DNA of 64,000 nucleotides from Thunnus maccoyii (GCF_910596095.1 NC_056546.1:22720425-22784424), one strand, 5' to 3'. Shown: positions 24,901 through 51,190, counted from the stretch's first letter. Notes: generated by a model from the letters alone, not told the origin. Numbers and translations are program-made.

Positions 24901-27900
24901 TCAATGTTCCCTCTATTTTTATCTTCATGAAAAAAATGAAGAACCAGGACCATTTTGCTTAGAATACGTTGTTTCTCCATAATATTCACATATATTATAT
25001 AAGAATGCCACCTAATCGTTGGCCACATTTGTTAAAAAGCCCATCTGTTGCAGGCTCAAACATCTGTTAATGAATCATGTCTCATCTCTGTTGCGTAGGT
25101 ATTAACTGTTTAACATGGTAGGTCAGGTCAAGTAGCGCTAGGTTGAGGGATTTGTGGAAAATGTTTTCATTGTGTGCCCTTGTTTACTTTTGTTTTAAAG
25201 AGTGAGCCAACAACCTTACTTGTTATTAGCTGCCTAACTTGCTGCCAGTGAATCTTGAGTAATACTCAATCCAGGTCATTCCTGCACCTGATCACGAGAT
25301 CAGTGTGTAACATTTACATGGTGAGTGCTGTTGTCATAAAAGCAGCGTGATCCATTTGAGCAGTATGAGAAGGCATATTCTGGACATCATGAATTGGCTA
25401 ATAACCGTTGATGCTATCATTTGTGTATGTGCACATCATGATTTTTATGAAATGCAGATGAAAGGTGAAGAAAGTAAATGTTTAAGACAAATTCAAGGAC
25501 AGTCTTTTTAAAGAAAAACAACAGGCCTGTTGGACTTTATCTCACCTCTTTCAAGTCTTGTAAATTATTAACTTCAGCTGTCTGAAGAAAGCAAGTCCTT
25601 GATTCAGGTGTTTGTATGTTTTATCAAAACGAAGCTGCTTTTTTCTCCCCCGCTGATATGAAAGTAGTTCTTCTCTTTGTTCGCTAACACTGTGTACAGG
25701 ACCCAGCTAGTCAGGCCTTTCATCCACATAGACGTTAAACTGCTGGGACACAGAGTAACTGTTCAGGGTAATAAGTTGTTTGATCAGTGAATATGTCTTA
25801 ACTTTCCAAGAGACCTTGTCATATTTTGCTCAGAGCAGGTAAGAGCTTTTGGGTCAGATCTTATCAGGTAGAAATATACTGTAGGTCCTGATTCAAAGTT
25901 AGGGTCCTATAACCCCCACATTGACTTTAGTTAGGGTTCCCCCTTTATATAATATATGTACTTGATTAATACTCAGCATTGGTTATGTTTTGTTTTTTTT
26001 AATGTAGAATTATTTTTAATGCTGGTCACACTTTCTCCAGACATCCATGTAGTTTTATATTTGGTGATCTAAAAACTCCTGAAGTGGTTCACACAGAGTG
26101 CATGATGTTCACTCTGAGGAGGGCAGCTGCCTCTGTGAATTTGAATTTTTAATGCTGTTCTGCATCTTCCTTGTAAAACGGCAGTAAAGGGATGATTGTA
26201 CATGAAGTGCAATAAAGTACAAAATTGCAAATGAGAGATGCTCAATATCACCTCTGAGCACTCTAGCTAATATGCTCAAGTCAGCACCGTTTAACAACTT
26301 TGACAAGATGGTGCCTGCTTTTCATCAGACTTACTCCACCCTTTACTTCGATGTCACTTCAGGTATCAAACAGAAGAGTGCCCATCTCCAAAAAATATTT
26401 TTGTTTGTAGGAAAAGAGGAAAAGTCAATGGATATCTTTTCAGTCGAACATAATATGTCTTTTGAATCCTTCAATGGATTTGAGTAAGCAGGTTCATGAA
26501 CCTGGAGATGGGAAAGCTTTCAAGTGGAAAAAAACATAGTTATGAGTTGAGAGGTTTTCACCTGACTGCAGAGATGCATATGTCTGCTCTGTATTGAGAA
26601 CATCACATTAGGTTACCTGACACTTTTGATTATTGATCATTGCTGCTCTCCTGCCCATCCAGCTGGTGGTACACAGGCTCTAGTGTCATTCTGATTAAAG
26701 CTCATTTGCACAATCTGACTGACATCCAGTTGGCCATTACTGCAGTAGCTGCCCCTGTGTGCTTGTCTAGTGTCCCATCATGAAATATATTAACATCATA
26801 ACACTCTCCTGACAGCCCAGCTGTGATTACATGATGTGCAATGCGTAACATCATGGTAATTACTGGATACAAGCAACAGACCCAGTTTGGTTTGTTGTCC
26901 TTGTTTCTGCCATTGCAAACGTCAGCTGTAAAGCTGTGCCAAGGTCCACTGAAAATCCACAGCAAATTAAATGTTCTGTAAGCAGAGGTCTTACGACACT
27001 GAGGCTTACAAATTGAGGTGGGCAGCTATTTATGGTTCCATTATGATGTCTTGGTGATGTGATGCCTCACCCAGCAATCAATCGCACTCGCCAAGCAAAG
27101 AAGAAAAAATATATTTTCATAGATTTTGCAGCTAAGTAAGTTCCTGGTGCCTGCAATGGGACTTTACATGGCTGTCATTATCTCCTCTGTTGTTACACAC
27201 AAAGAAAATAGCTATTTACTGCAATTGTTGGATGAATAGACACTTGCTGAAATGCAAGTAGCAAAGCCGGGAGTGGCTCACTAATGGTGTAGTATATTTT
27301 GCTCCTGGCAGATGGCTCTCAGCTGGTGTTTATTATTACAGGCCCCCTCATCCTTAACCCCTTATCCTCACTGCTGCTAAAATACAGCAGGCACTTGCTC
27401 ACCGCTGCCTTGACCTTAGTCAGAAGGGTAGGGCTGCTTTTTGCACTGACATTTGCATCATGTAGCCGGCAGTGACGTGGCTCAGTGAGTCATAGGTTAT
27501 CTTCAGACTGTTTGGGGAAAATGGCACATGTTCCATGCACTCACCAAAGGGCTGACATTTCTCCAGAACACAATATTATTGAGTTTTCTTGGTGACTTGA
27601 CCAGCTGCTAAGCAGTATTACTGAGGCTTTTGTCATGTCATCCTCTCCTTGACTCTTGAGCCAGTCAGGCAGCCAGCTAGGCCTCTGTTTGGATAAAGTG
27701 CTGGCACTAGAAGACATCCACACTGCAGCATCTGTGTGCCCTCTGTTTCACTGCAAGCTGGAGCCCAACTCCCAAGCAAGGTGCCAAATCCCGGCAGTCT
27801 GTTCAGCAGAATAATGCGTGCCTGTAGCTCCCGGCTATGCATAAAGCAGGCATTCTACGCATGTCTTTACATAATATGTGGCCATTCATCCAACACTTGA

Positions 27901-28561
27901 AGCTGAGGAATTCACCCAAACGTGCTTGTTGTTTTTACAGAATGCGTTTCATTCAAGTAAGCTACTTTCTTATCGTCTTGAACTGCATACATTCTGAATT
28001 TGTCTAACTTAACAGCTCACAGAAATGCTGACCTATCTCACTCATAAAATTTGAATCTCTCATCTCAGCTGAAGTGATAAAACATGAGTTTAATTTCCCC
28101 TTTTATGGCCGTCACGTTGCAGGTGGATCATGCTCCAGTGTTGTTAGCAGAGCACAGAAATGAAGTGGTGTCTGTCAGCATCAAGGGAAGGGCTCTTCAC
28201 TGTCAGACATTGATATTTTAAAACAGAGAACAGTGTGGCTCCTTTCAGATTATTTCTGTGGGTAATATCTTAGATGTTTTACAACTTGAAAGATAATTGG
28301 AAACTGAAGATACTTTCAGTTAAAGAGAAGAAAAGTAACAAGACATGTTGTGACAGTTACTTTTCAGCTGAGCCAAATCCTCTGTGATCTCAGGTTCTTT
28401 GAGTTTCATTGTTAAATAAGACAGCTGCATGTTTGAAAAGACTATTATGAAAACATCTTTTAATGTGACAGCTGCTGCTGTTAAAATGTTCCCACAATGT
28501 CCACTTTGTTATCTTATTGTAACAGTCTGTCCCCTTTTTTTTTTTTCTTCAATCTTTACAG
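21926..28561 (+). other. klc4: klc4 intron 1 (6.6 kb)
   Basis: The intron runs from gtaaga at 21926 to the acceptor tttttcttcaatctttacag at 28561. It contains no recognised family exon. Two spots stand out. One is a small Cys-rich ORF at 22700-22858. The other is a GC-richer patch at about 24360-24560 with a GC-box (gggcggggc near 24417), which could be an alternative promoter. The rest is AT-rich and unremarkable. Confidence 0.5.
22700..22858 (+). CDS. Candidate 52-aa cysteine-rich small ORF inside klc4 intron 1
   Basis: The ORF begins with tandem ATG codons and ends at TGA 22856-22858. The peptide has eight Cys (positions 5, 8, 16, 20, 27, 42, 43, 45) and a basic tail, CCLCRKRRKMK. The Cys spacing resembles a small zinc-binding or disulfide domain, but no family was recognised. 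A weak acceptor-like tggtttcag lies just upstream, and the local GC content is higher than in the rest of the intron. It may be an independent micro-gene, an unrecognised exon or chance. Confidence 0.2.
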   Translation: MMDDCGQCQWHFPPGCPQLCHTLPDACLSFVSGGHADSVVDCCLCRKRRKMK

Positions 28562-28583
28562 GTTTCCCTGAGCTACATAAAAG

Positions 28584-43381
<14,798 letters not shown>

Positions 43382-44890
43382 GCAGCAGCTAGGCGGGAAG
43401 GCGGCTTTCTAACAGAGACCTCGGCTGCTCTGTTCACCGACCCAAAGATGCTCCCGCTCGTTAGGCTCGTTCTCTGAGCCGCAGCGATCACCAACAACAC
43501 TACCAGACACACACACACCTTTCTCTTCCTGTTAGCATCTGATCCAAAGATCTTCCTTCCAAAATTCAGACCCAAAGACATTTTCAGTCATCAAAAACAT
43601 ACCCATATAATCCTGGGTTTGTTTTGAAATCCAGGTTGTTGCTTTTGGTCTTCCGTTAACAGATTGCCGTGTCGTCTCCCTCAACGTATTCCTAATATCG
43701 GTGTCACCTCGGTGCCTCCTAAATGTGGCCAAGTGAGCATACCTCATGTGTCTCCCCTCACTCATAATCACTGTGACTCTGCACTTTCACTGATCAGTGG
43801 AATCTGTTGCCATGACGCCACCTGTGCTGGTATATTTCTCCTCATCTTGTTCCGATTTAAGATATTTGTGCTCCTTAAATTTTTTTGTCTTCCTGTGCCA
43901 TCCATTGTTTTATTAGTGCTGATTAGATTTTTTTTTTTCTACATGTAAAACAAAGATGCTTTGTAGATATTTGTCTCCCTAAATAGAAATAAGTGAGATA
44001 ATAAATAGGTATGTTTGGATTGGAATGACATAATGATTACATTGTTAAAAAAAGAATCATTTTTATCTTCATTTTAGTGGTCCTACATTTGCCTGTTGAG
44101 ATTTGTTTGAGGATGCGGGGCGTTGGTTAAAGCTTTGGGATACAGGGTGAATGTTTATCCTACTGACATGATTTGAAAGTCATGTGTTGATTTTGATCGG
44201 GAAAGACGTTTGGAATTGAAATAGGCTGCTATTGTTCATCTCTACAGCTTTGAGATCCGACTGTCTTTTCTCTTGCTAATCTTTTTCAGTGCAGAGAGAG
44301 AGAGAGAGAGAAAAAAGTAATTTATGATCTCCGAGTGCTGGAAACACACAACCATGAAAATGTTCAACTTTTTTTTGATTGTATATATATTAAAAAAAAG
44401 AAATTCCGAGGCTGAACTGGGTCACTTAATTCAGCCTGTTCTTCCTGAATGATCTCTGGTGCCATGCAAGACTCACTCTGCAGGTCTGAGTCGCCAACAT
44501 CTTCTCAAAATGTTGTTTACAGCGATGAGGATGTGTGATACGTGTCTAGATTTCTACTATGTAATAATTATAGATTTTGCACAATTCTCAGATGGGTGTC
44601 TTCTATCTCTGATTGCAATTAGTGAAGCTACTCAAAAGAACTGGAATGTCTTGTAATTATTGATATTTTTCCTCCCTCGTTTTACATGTTTTTTTTCTTT
44701 TAATCCTTTGTAAAAAATGTATTAAATTGAGTCTGATCATAAGTTCATAAATCATGCAATGTTAAGAGTTGGATGTGTACGTTTGGATCTGCTTCTTAAC
44801 AAATCCCATATGTCATAATCACTGTTTCATAGTAAATATTAGCCATTTTTCCAGACTTGATTCAGAAATAAAAACCAACATTCTTCTGTG
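43382..44890 (+). other. klc4: klc4 3' untranslated region
   Basis: About 1.5 kb from the TGA at 43379-43381 to the poly(A) signal AATAAA at 44867-44872 (ttcagaaataaaaaccaac). It contains no supported ORF. A short GA repeat is seen near 44294-44310 and several U-rich tracts occur. Confidence 0.7.
44867..44872 (+). terminator. klc4: Main poly(A) signal of klc4
   Basis: AATAAA followed by cattcttctgtgcatagttg and a T-rich stretch; it is the first good signal after the klc4 stop codon. Confidence 0.6.
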
Positions 44891-45012
44891 CATAGTTGTC
44901 TTCTTTTTAAGTTCTGACATTCATGGACTGGCTGGAAAATACAAGATCGTGAGTAAAAATGAGGATTCTGTGGCCTGAAGTTGACCGATGTTATGTTTTC
45001 TCTTCCTCTTAG

Positions 45013-45327
45013 CATGATCATCACAGTACAAACTCAGTGAATTCCACTGAGCAAAAGACAGTGTGGGAACCCTGTGAATGTTCATGTCAAGATGTGTCTC
45101 CCAGCGTTCCCCCTCCTCCTCTCAGAAGTCAGCCCGAGGTCTCTCTGCTCACTGATAATCTCTCAGTATGTCAGAGCTTTAATGTTCAGAGTCTCAGCTC
45201 TTTTGGAAGTCTTGAGAGCTTTAAATTAACCAATCCCAGGATGGTTTCCTTCCACCGAGAGCCGTCAGCCTCCTCCTCTCAGTTTTGTTGGAAGCAAACA
45301 GCGAGTCGGAGTAGTAGAGTTCATTAG
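45013..45327 (+). CDS. Unrecognised 104-codon open exon just downstream of klc4
   Basis: A strong acceptor (atgttttctcttcctcttag) ends at 45012 and is followed by an uninterrupted frame to TAG at 45325-45327. The frame is phase 0, which would join in frame with klc4 coding exon 14 (ends 43213) if the normal last exon were skipped. The product is rich in Ser, with PSVPPPPLRSQPE and SLSSFGSLESFKLTNP segments, and resembles disordered protein tails. No family was recognised. A + strand poly(A) signal lies downstream at 46057-46062. It could be an alternative klc4 last exon, the end of an unknown gene, or chance. Confidence 0.3.
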   Translation, partial: HDHHSTNSVNSTEQKTVWEPCECSCQDVSPSVPPPPLRSQPEVSLLTDNLSVCQSFNVQSLSSFGSLESFKLTNPRMVSFHREPSASSSQFCWKQTASRSSRVH

Positions 45328-45587
45328 TGCATGAGAGTTGACACCATGGCTCCAGGAATTTCAAATGAAAGAACAGTGTGCGAGGTTGTAACTCCCGCTG
45401 AAACACTCCCCTGTTTTCTCTTTGGAATTTTATGCAGAAAGACTTGCCTCAATCACTGCAACCCCTTCAAATCACCAGGTAACACTTTAACACTGTTTTG
45501 ACCCTTTAATCCTTTAGCCTGGATGACTGCATGATTCTAGCAGACACAGTTACCCAGGTGCCAGCTGGACCAGCAACATGACACCAG

Positions 45588-45625
<38 letters not shown>

Positions 45626-46048
45626 CACTACCACTGGTGCCAGCAGGAGCCGTCCCCTTTGCCAAGAATGATGTATTTGCATGGCCAGGACTGACTGCCT
45701 TTGTGCACTGGATGCCATTTATCACCTGTCAAAAGTTTTAAATTTCCAGAGTGTGTTAACATGCAGGAGACGGTGCCTTCTGACATGTGAGCTTCATGTA
45801 AACCCTTTTTTCCCAAAACTACTAAATCAATCACTGTCAAATAGATATCACACTATTTGGCAGTTTGTTCCTAAATGAGCTACAGGTATAACCAGACTGG
45901 CAGGCAACTGACAAACAGCATTAAATAGGTAAACTCACAATTTGTCTGAAGAACCAAATCAGTGTTATTAAATTATTCTGAATGGTAACATAATTTAAAT
46001 TCCAAAATGTCTCCTGCCGGGCTTAGTTTTGATTGATTGGAGTAATTT
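45328..46048. other. Downstream intergenic or 3'UTR-like sequence
   Basis: This stretch contains the CA repeat at 45589-45624 and otherwise no recognised coding or RNA gene. It would be 3'UTR if the open exon at 45013 is expressed. Confidence 0.4.
45589..45624. repeat. (CA)n microsatellite
   Basis: About 18 uninterrupted CA units. Confidence 0.95.
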
Positions 46049-46144
46049 TCAGTGTGAATAAAGAGTCTCAGTGATCAGGTTGAACCAGCTGGTCGCAGTG
46101 TTGTTCTCTTTATCCCAGGACAGGTACGGGCACCGGAAGCTGCA
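46049..46144 (-). CDS. Candidate minus-strand terminal coding exon, unrecognised
   Basis: On the minus strand a strong acceptor (tcttccctctttctttatag) ends just before an open frame of 31 codons and TGA (stop at 46049-46051). The peptide begins CSFRCPYLSWDKENNTATSW and ends FNLITETLYSH. The 96 bases are clearly richer in GC than the surrounding AT-rich DNA. No family was recognised and no upstream exon was found in the same frame. The phase is an assumption; the other two frames stop sooner. Confidence 0.25.
   Translation of the reverse strand, partial: CSFRCPYLSWDKENNTATSWFNLITETLYSH
46057..46062 (+). terminator. Candidate + strand poly(A) signal
   Basis: AATAAA in gtgtgaataaagagtctc, with GT-rich sequence (cagtgttgttctctt) about 40 bases downstream. 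It would end transcripts using the exon at 45013. It lies in the same short segment as the minus-strand candidate exon at 46049-46144. Confidence 0.35.
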
Positions 46145-46613
46145 CTATAAAGAAAGAGGGAAGACACGTTAAGCGAACACAGATACATAAGATTGATACC
46201 GGATGTTTGGTGTTTTGATTTCAAAATAAAAGCATATCAGTAATGATCGTAAATGTGCGAAATGGATCAATAAATTACTGTGGAGTTACTGTGTGTAGTG
46301 TTTCAGTTGATATTATAAAAGTTAAACATAAGTGAAAAACGTATGAATAAAATCTCATTTACATATGAAAGTATAAAATCAGAAACCTTGGCAAAGAAAA
46401 AAATGCGTGAATATTAAATATATGTATTATGTGAAAATTATTTTCCATTACTGTCTTTACAAGACATGTAAACAAAAGCAAAAATACAGCAATTTGTTTG
46501 TATGGTTGCTAAAAAACTGAAGAAATCTTAAACATTATTTATAACCTTTATTTATAAAATCCAAAAAACGTAAAAATAAGATTTTCCTTTGTAACACTGC
46601 ACAGGAGTAAAAG

Positions 46614-46948
46614 CCAGAGTTATTATAGTTTTGTATTTTTCATTAGTTTTTATTTTTATTTTGTTTTCAATTTTTGTTTTCAATTCAGTTTCGTTGCAGT
46701 TAGTGGGTTTGCTTGTCTCAGTTTAGTTTTTATTGTTAATTTGACCAAACTGACAAAGAGTAAAACTAAAGACATTTTCTGTATATTTTTATTTTATTTT
46801 GGCTAGTTTTATAAGTACACTGTATTGTTTCAGTTATTTTTGTTTTGTTCTAAAGTCTAGTTTTTATTACTATTTCAGTTAACTAAAATGTTTTTTCACA
46901 CCTAGTTTTAGATTTTAGTTTAGTTTTAGTTAACTATAACAACTTTGG
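46614..46948. mobile_element. MITE-like element with palindromic ends
   Basis: The left end ccagagttattatagtttt and the right end agttaactataacaactttgg are inverted copies of each other with a few mismatches. The interior is T-rich low complexity with repeated ttagtttt-type words. It has no ORF. The superfamily is not assigned. Confidence 0.55.
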
Positions 46949-47032
46949 TATAAGCCCATTAAACAACCAACTAAACAATAACTAAATGACGATAAACTAA
47001 ATTAAAAAAAAAAAAAGTTTGATAAAGTAAAA

Positions 47033-47247
47033 TAGTCGTTCTCAAACTTTTTCATCTAAACTGACTAACGTTGACACTGACGCTTTAAGATGTTTTACTA
47101 CAGAAAGTGTATGAAACCCATGATCAAAATATTCATACACTCGGTCATTGTGTTACTTATAGATGGAATTATGGTGAAAATAAATTATTCCCCTTTTTGC
47201 CCCTTAAGGACCCCTGGGGGTCCCCGGACCCCACTTGAGAACCACTG
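47033..47247. mobile_element. hAT-like non-autonomous element, copy 1
   Basis: The ends read gttctcaaactttttcatct on the left and cccacttgagaaccactg on the right, i.e. the CAGTGGTTCTCAA-type termini typical of hAT/Charlie elements. It is about 215 bp with no ORF. It is an inverted relative of the element at 48348-48581. Possible target-site duplication aagtaaaa/tgctaaaa is poor. Confidence 0.6.
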
Positions 47248-47299
47248 TGCTAAAAGGCTTAACACACATTCATTTTGAAAGTTCCAACAGGAAGTGTGA

Positions 47300-47960
47300 T
47301 GTGTGGTGTCTGTGCTCTTGACACTTGGGAAAAAAACAGATACACAGGCGAGTGGGAGGAAGCCAACTTGGAAACAGCGCGGAGCGGAACTCCCTCTGGT
47401 TGCAGACTGAAGTGGACCGGCGGTCGGTGGCTCTGGACGCAGGCAGGCGGCAGCTACACACACCGGGTTGTGATGAACCTCTGCGGCCTGAATTCATACT
47501 AACCCTCCGTCCTGTAGGCCACCTGGAACTTTAAACTCCGCTACAAAGTTTCGGCGGGGCTTCGCAGTCTCCCGTCTGGCCGGCCTGTAAACCGAAGCGA
47601 CCGTCCCACATGTGTGTGCCTTGTTCCTGCTAGTCTCCAAAACAACCAGGTGAGCGGGCCGTCTGGCCTCTCCGGGGACCAGCGCAGGTAACCGTGTGGA
47701 GGGGAGGAGGGGGTTAAGTTTACCTGTACGCACACGGTGACGCACGGTGACGCTCCCTTTCGACTCACGGCTGTCCAGTAGCCGGAGAACAACACCGTCC
47801 GGCGGGCTGCCGAGCACCAGGACGGTCATGGATCTACCAGGAGAGAGTGAGAACCGGCGGAGGGAAGGCAGGAGAAACCCCGCGGTGACTAACAGGAGAA
47901 GACCACCGGTGGATAAGCTGTACGCCGCCGCTATTATCTGCCTCCAAGGTTGGTAACAAG
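47300..47960. promoter_or_regulatory. CpG-rich island, probable promoter and first exon of the next gene
   Basis: This block is much richer in GC and CpG than the flanking 5 kb and is bracketed by the two hAT-like elements. On the + strand there are good donors at 47650 (aacaaccag|gtgagc) and 47688 (gcgcag|gtaacc) and a weaker one at 47949. On the minus strand a donor (gcgtacag|gtaaac) lies at about 47722. In human, PTK7 follows KLC4 on the same strand and has a long first intron. A ptk7 promoter here is a positional guess only; no PTK7 domain is visible in the window. Confidence 0.45.
47828..47948 (+). CDS. Candidate first coding exon of a + strand gene, unrecognised
   Basis: The ATG has a favourable context (G at -3 and G at +4). 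It opens 40 codons, a basic stretch (ESENRRREGRRNPAVTNRRR) then PPVDKLYAAAIICLQ, before a possible donor (ccaag|gttggt; alternative gtaaca four bases on). The end is mildly hydrophobic and could be the start of a membrane or signal-anchor segment continued in exon 2. An antisense ATG overlaps this one (shared CATG), so only one of the two readings is likely real. No family was recognised. Confidence 0.25.
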
Positions 47961-48347
47961 CGACAACACACCTAATACCCACAACACACATCCACTTCTT
48001 TTTCTTTAGATGCTGTGAAGCGAGAAAAACCTTAAAACTACAGAGCCGACATTGACCCGCACGCTTTTCTAAAGACTGCTGCTGCTGGTTCAAGTTGGTT
48101 TATTTGTTTAACTGTCTGCGTTGTAGTAACAAAAATACTACTGAGAGTCAAAGTTAATGTTGCACGTAAAATTCCCATGAAACGTCTCAAATAAGTGCTT
48201 TAATTTCTTTAAAGTGTAGTTTAAAGTAAACTACATTTTGTTTGGTGTTAGTAGGGAAAGGGGTACACCCCTCCCCCTTCCTCACTGACCCCCCTCCAGT
48301 TCAGAGGGTTTGGGGGGGAGGAGAACAACAATTTCAGTTCTGTAAGT

Positions 48348-48581
48348 CTGTGGTTTTCAAAGTGGGTCCTTGAGGGGGCTCCAGGGGCCAAAAAGGGGAA
48401 TAATTTATTTTCACTATAAATCCATTCATAAGTAACATGATGACAGAGTGTATGAATATTTTGGGTTTCATACACTTTCTGTAATAAAACATCTAAAAGC
48501 AAAAATCGTATCAGATGGGGGTCTGTGGTCTCATTTATGTCAGTTTAGGGTCCTTGATGTGAAAAAGTTTGAAAACCACTG
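48348..48581. mobile_element. hAT-like non-autonomous element, copy 2 (inverted)
   Basis: The ends are ctgtggttttcaaa and tttgaaaaccactg, flanked by near-identical 8-bp duplications (ctgtaagt at 48340-48347 and ttgtaagt at 48582-48589). The interior matches the reverse complement of copy 1 at 47033-47247 over most of its length (for example gtgtatgaatattttgggtt). It has no ORF. Confidence 0.7.
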
Positions 48582-49955
48582 TTGTAAGTAAACCCAGCCT
48601 TAAAAATGTCGCATAATTTCATCCAGAGAATCGAGGAGAATGTTATAAACGCTCTCAAGTGGCAAAATGCAGCCTTTAAAAGAAACTGCTCTTGTTTATC
48701 AGTTACACATTAAAGCAACGTCTGCGTATTATTCTAGTTGCACAGTAATTGGATTTCTAATTTAAAGCAGCGTAATGGCAGCATGATAGTAGGTTTCCAT
48801 CTATCACTGAAAGCAGCCCCGCCATGTCATTATGTATTCTCAGGAGTGCTTCTATCCTCACATAGCACATTGGATACGCCATTTCTGATTATCATATTCA
48901 TAACTCTGTTTGCATGTTTGAACTGCCTCTCTGAGCCCCTAGCTTGGCACGCTTTTATGGCTCCCATTGGCACGCACGGGGCGGAGAGCACTGGTGTTGT
49001 GCTGTGGGGTTTGGTGTGCTTGTGCCTCTCGTTGACTGTTATCCAGAAAGGAGAAGAGGTAGAGAAAGAGAAAAAATGAACCTGACGCGACGCCCTCCCA
49101 CATTGTCGAAGCCTCTAAGAAGTTCACAACCTCAGCGGCGGAGTGGAAAGGAGGGCACGCAAAGATCCCTCCCGGATTGTGCGAGGAATGCTCTTATCCT
49201 GCCAAAGATCAGGCTCATTAACTCACCGCTCATCATGTCAAAACGGAGTCAGTTTTATCTCGACTCCGAGTGCAGACCGAAACGCAGAAGAGCGAAGAAA
49301 CACAGATGTTTGCCTTCAGAGCAGCCGTGATAGTCAAAGTGGCTGAAAATTTCCTTTAAGTTGAAGTATGTCTGCTTCACCCCCACCCCCCCTCCACCCC
49401 CCCCCTTCTCTAGTCTCCTCATGGTGCCCACTTTGGAATGAATGTGTCCTCTGTGTGCAGGCAGCAGGGGAGACGGAGGCAGCTACGGGTCTGTGTTTAT
49501 AAGATGCATGAATAGAGCCAAGCCAGGTACTGTCATGACAGCCCGTTTTTTTTTTAACCCTCTTTAGAAACGCCCTATTTTTAAAAGGGCTTTCTGAACG
49601 CGTGAAAGCACTTGCAAATGACCATAAACGGCTGTTATTTCCACACCAAACACACCAGGTTTCTGGAGGGTTGTCTGATCTGCAGGATCTGGTTACTGCG
49701 GTCAAATATTTACACAGATCTTTTTTTTTTTTTTTTTTTCAGTTTTGGTTTTACAATAGGAACTCTGTATCGCCGATCCGCTCTGCTTTTTCTGTTTTCT
49801 CGATCTGGTTTCTATTTGTAGCTCTCACAGCAGATGAAAGCCACTTATGGAGTTAATGTCCATAATGTTAATGCAGCATCTCCCTCTCTCACCTACCCAT
49901 CACACCCGCCCCTTCCTTCTTCTCCTCTTCTCCTCTTCTGCTGTGTGTTTTTCAT

Positions 49956-49990
49956 CCCCTCCCTCCCTCCCTCCCTCCCTCCCTCCCTTC
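49956..49990. repeat. (CCCT)n tandem repeat
   Basis: About eight CCCT/CCTC units within a longer pyrimidine-rich stretch. Confidence 0.9.
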
Positions 49991-50941
49991 CCTCTTCATC
50001 AAGGCAATTTCAGACCTGAGGCATGTGCGTGCAAAAATAGTATGACTGGGCTTATTGCCGAGGAGTTGAGATAGATATGGAGTGTTAAGGTGACATCCTC
50101 ACATGCTCTCCTCTTCTCAGACCTTCCTCTTTGATCTGGCTCCCTCTTGGTGCAGCTGGAGAAGATCTGCATTTCAGGTCTCCCGGCGCATTAATAATTT
50201 GGATCCATGTGCAAAAAAATAACATTCCCTTCGTGGTGATTTGGAGGTGTGCAATCAAATTTTTTGATGGAATTTCAGCAGTAAATCCAGACTTTATTGA
50301 TTTTTTTTTTTTTTCGTGAAGCTTCTCCGTGGCTTCTTTAAAACAAGATAGTGTAACTAAACCTTATGTGTGTTATTGAATTTGTGCAATAAATGTGTTA
50401 CTCTCAAAACAAATGGATGTTGGAAGTATACAGGATACAGGAAGTTGTTGTTATTGTTATGCAGCTTTCCTTACTTCAAGAATCGACTGGTGTTTTATCA
50501 AGTGGTGGTTCCTCCGCTTCCATTAGAAAATCCATAAAGCTCATCTGCAGCATTTGTATTGTATGAACTTGGGTTCTGGAGAGCAGCTGTGAGTGGACAA
50601 CAATCATCCAAATGTAAATGTACAGTTGGATTTTATTCAATGGATATGAGTGGATTACAATACAGAAGACACAGCATGAGATCGGCATCTTTCATGCACA
50701 GCTGCCGATGCAATAGAGCTACAGGAGCTGGATGTACTGTATGAATCTAGTCCTACATCCAATGTAATCCAATACAACGAGCTACATCATTGATCCTGCA
50801 CTGGTAACCTTCTAATGTTAAATGTTTGTTAAGGCAGAGAAAGGAAGTAATACGGTATTTTTAGTTTGATAGTTTTTGATAGTGCTGGGCAATAAATCTT
50901 ACTGATTTAGAGCAAATTGTGATTTAAAAACTAAATTTAAC

Positions 50942-51190
50942 CAAAGGGTACACTTTATGCACATTTCCAGGTCTATATATGTATATAATCTGGGGCTCTA
51001 CTGGAATATCTTTGCATGACTTACAGTTCAAAAAAACTCCTCATTTAACTCCTACTGACCCTTTTACGAAGCCCCTCGGTTCCGCCTCTGTCTGAAACAG
51101 GCTGTTTTAGCTCCTGTCTCTTTAAGTCCCCCCCCCCCCCAACTCCCGATGAGCACACTCTGTTCTAATTGCTGCCCAGTAGACAAACTA
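50942..51190. mobile_element. Truncated copy of a repeat family also at 59459-60373
   Basis: It shares a run of closely similar words in the same order with the longer copy: catttccag, tctttgcatgacttacagtt, ctcctcattta, cctctgtctgaaacaggc, gatgagcacactct. The 5' terminus is degenerate and the right end is lost or diverged. It includes a poly-C run at 51128-51140. Confidence 0.6.

Noticed and set aside
47494..48093. 199-codon minus-strand ORF across the CpG island
   Set aside because: Arg/Pro/Leu-rich as expected for stop-poor GC-rich DNA; only the short part up to the donor near 47722 could be an exon, and its partner exon was not found in frame.
48944..49330. 128-codon + strand ORF with a basic C-terminus
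   Set aside because: No family match, no good splice signals and no poly(A) context; basic composition alone is not evidence.
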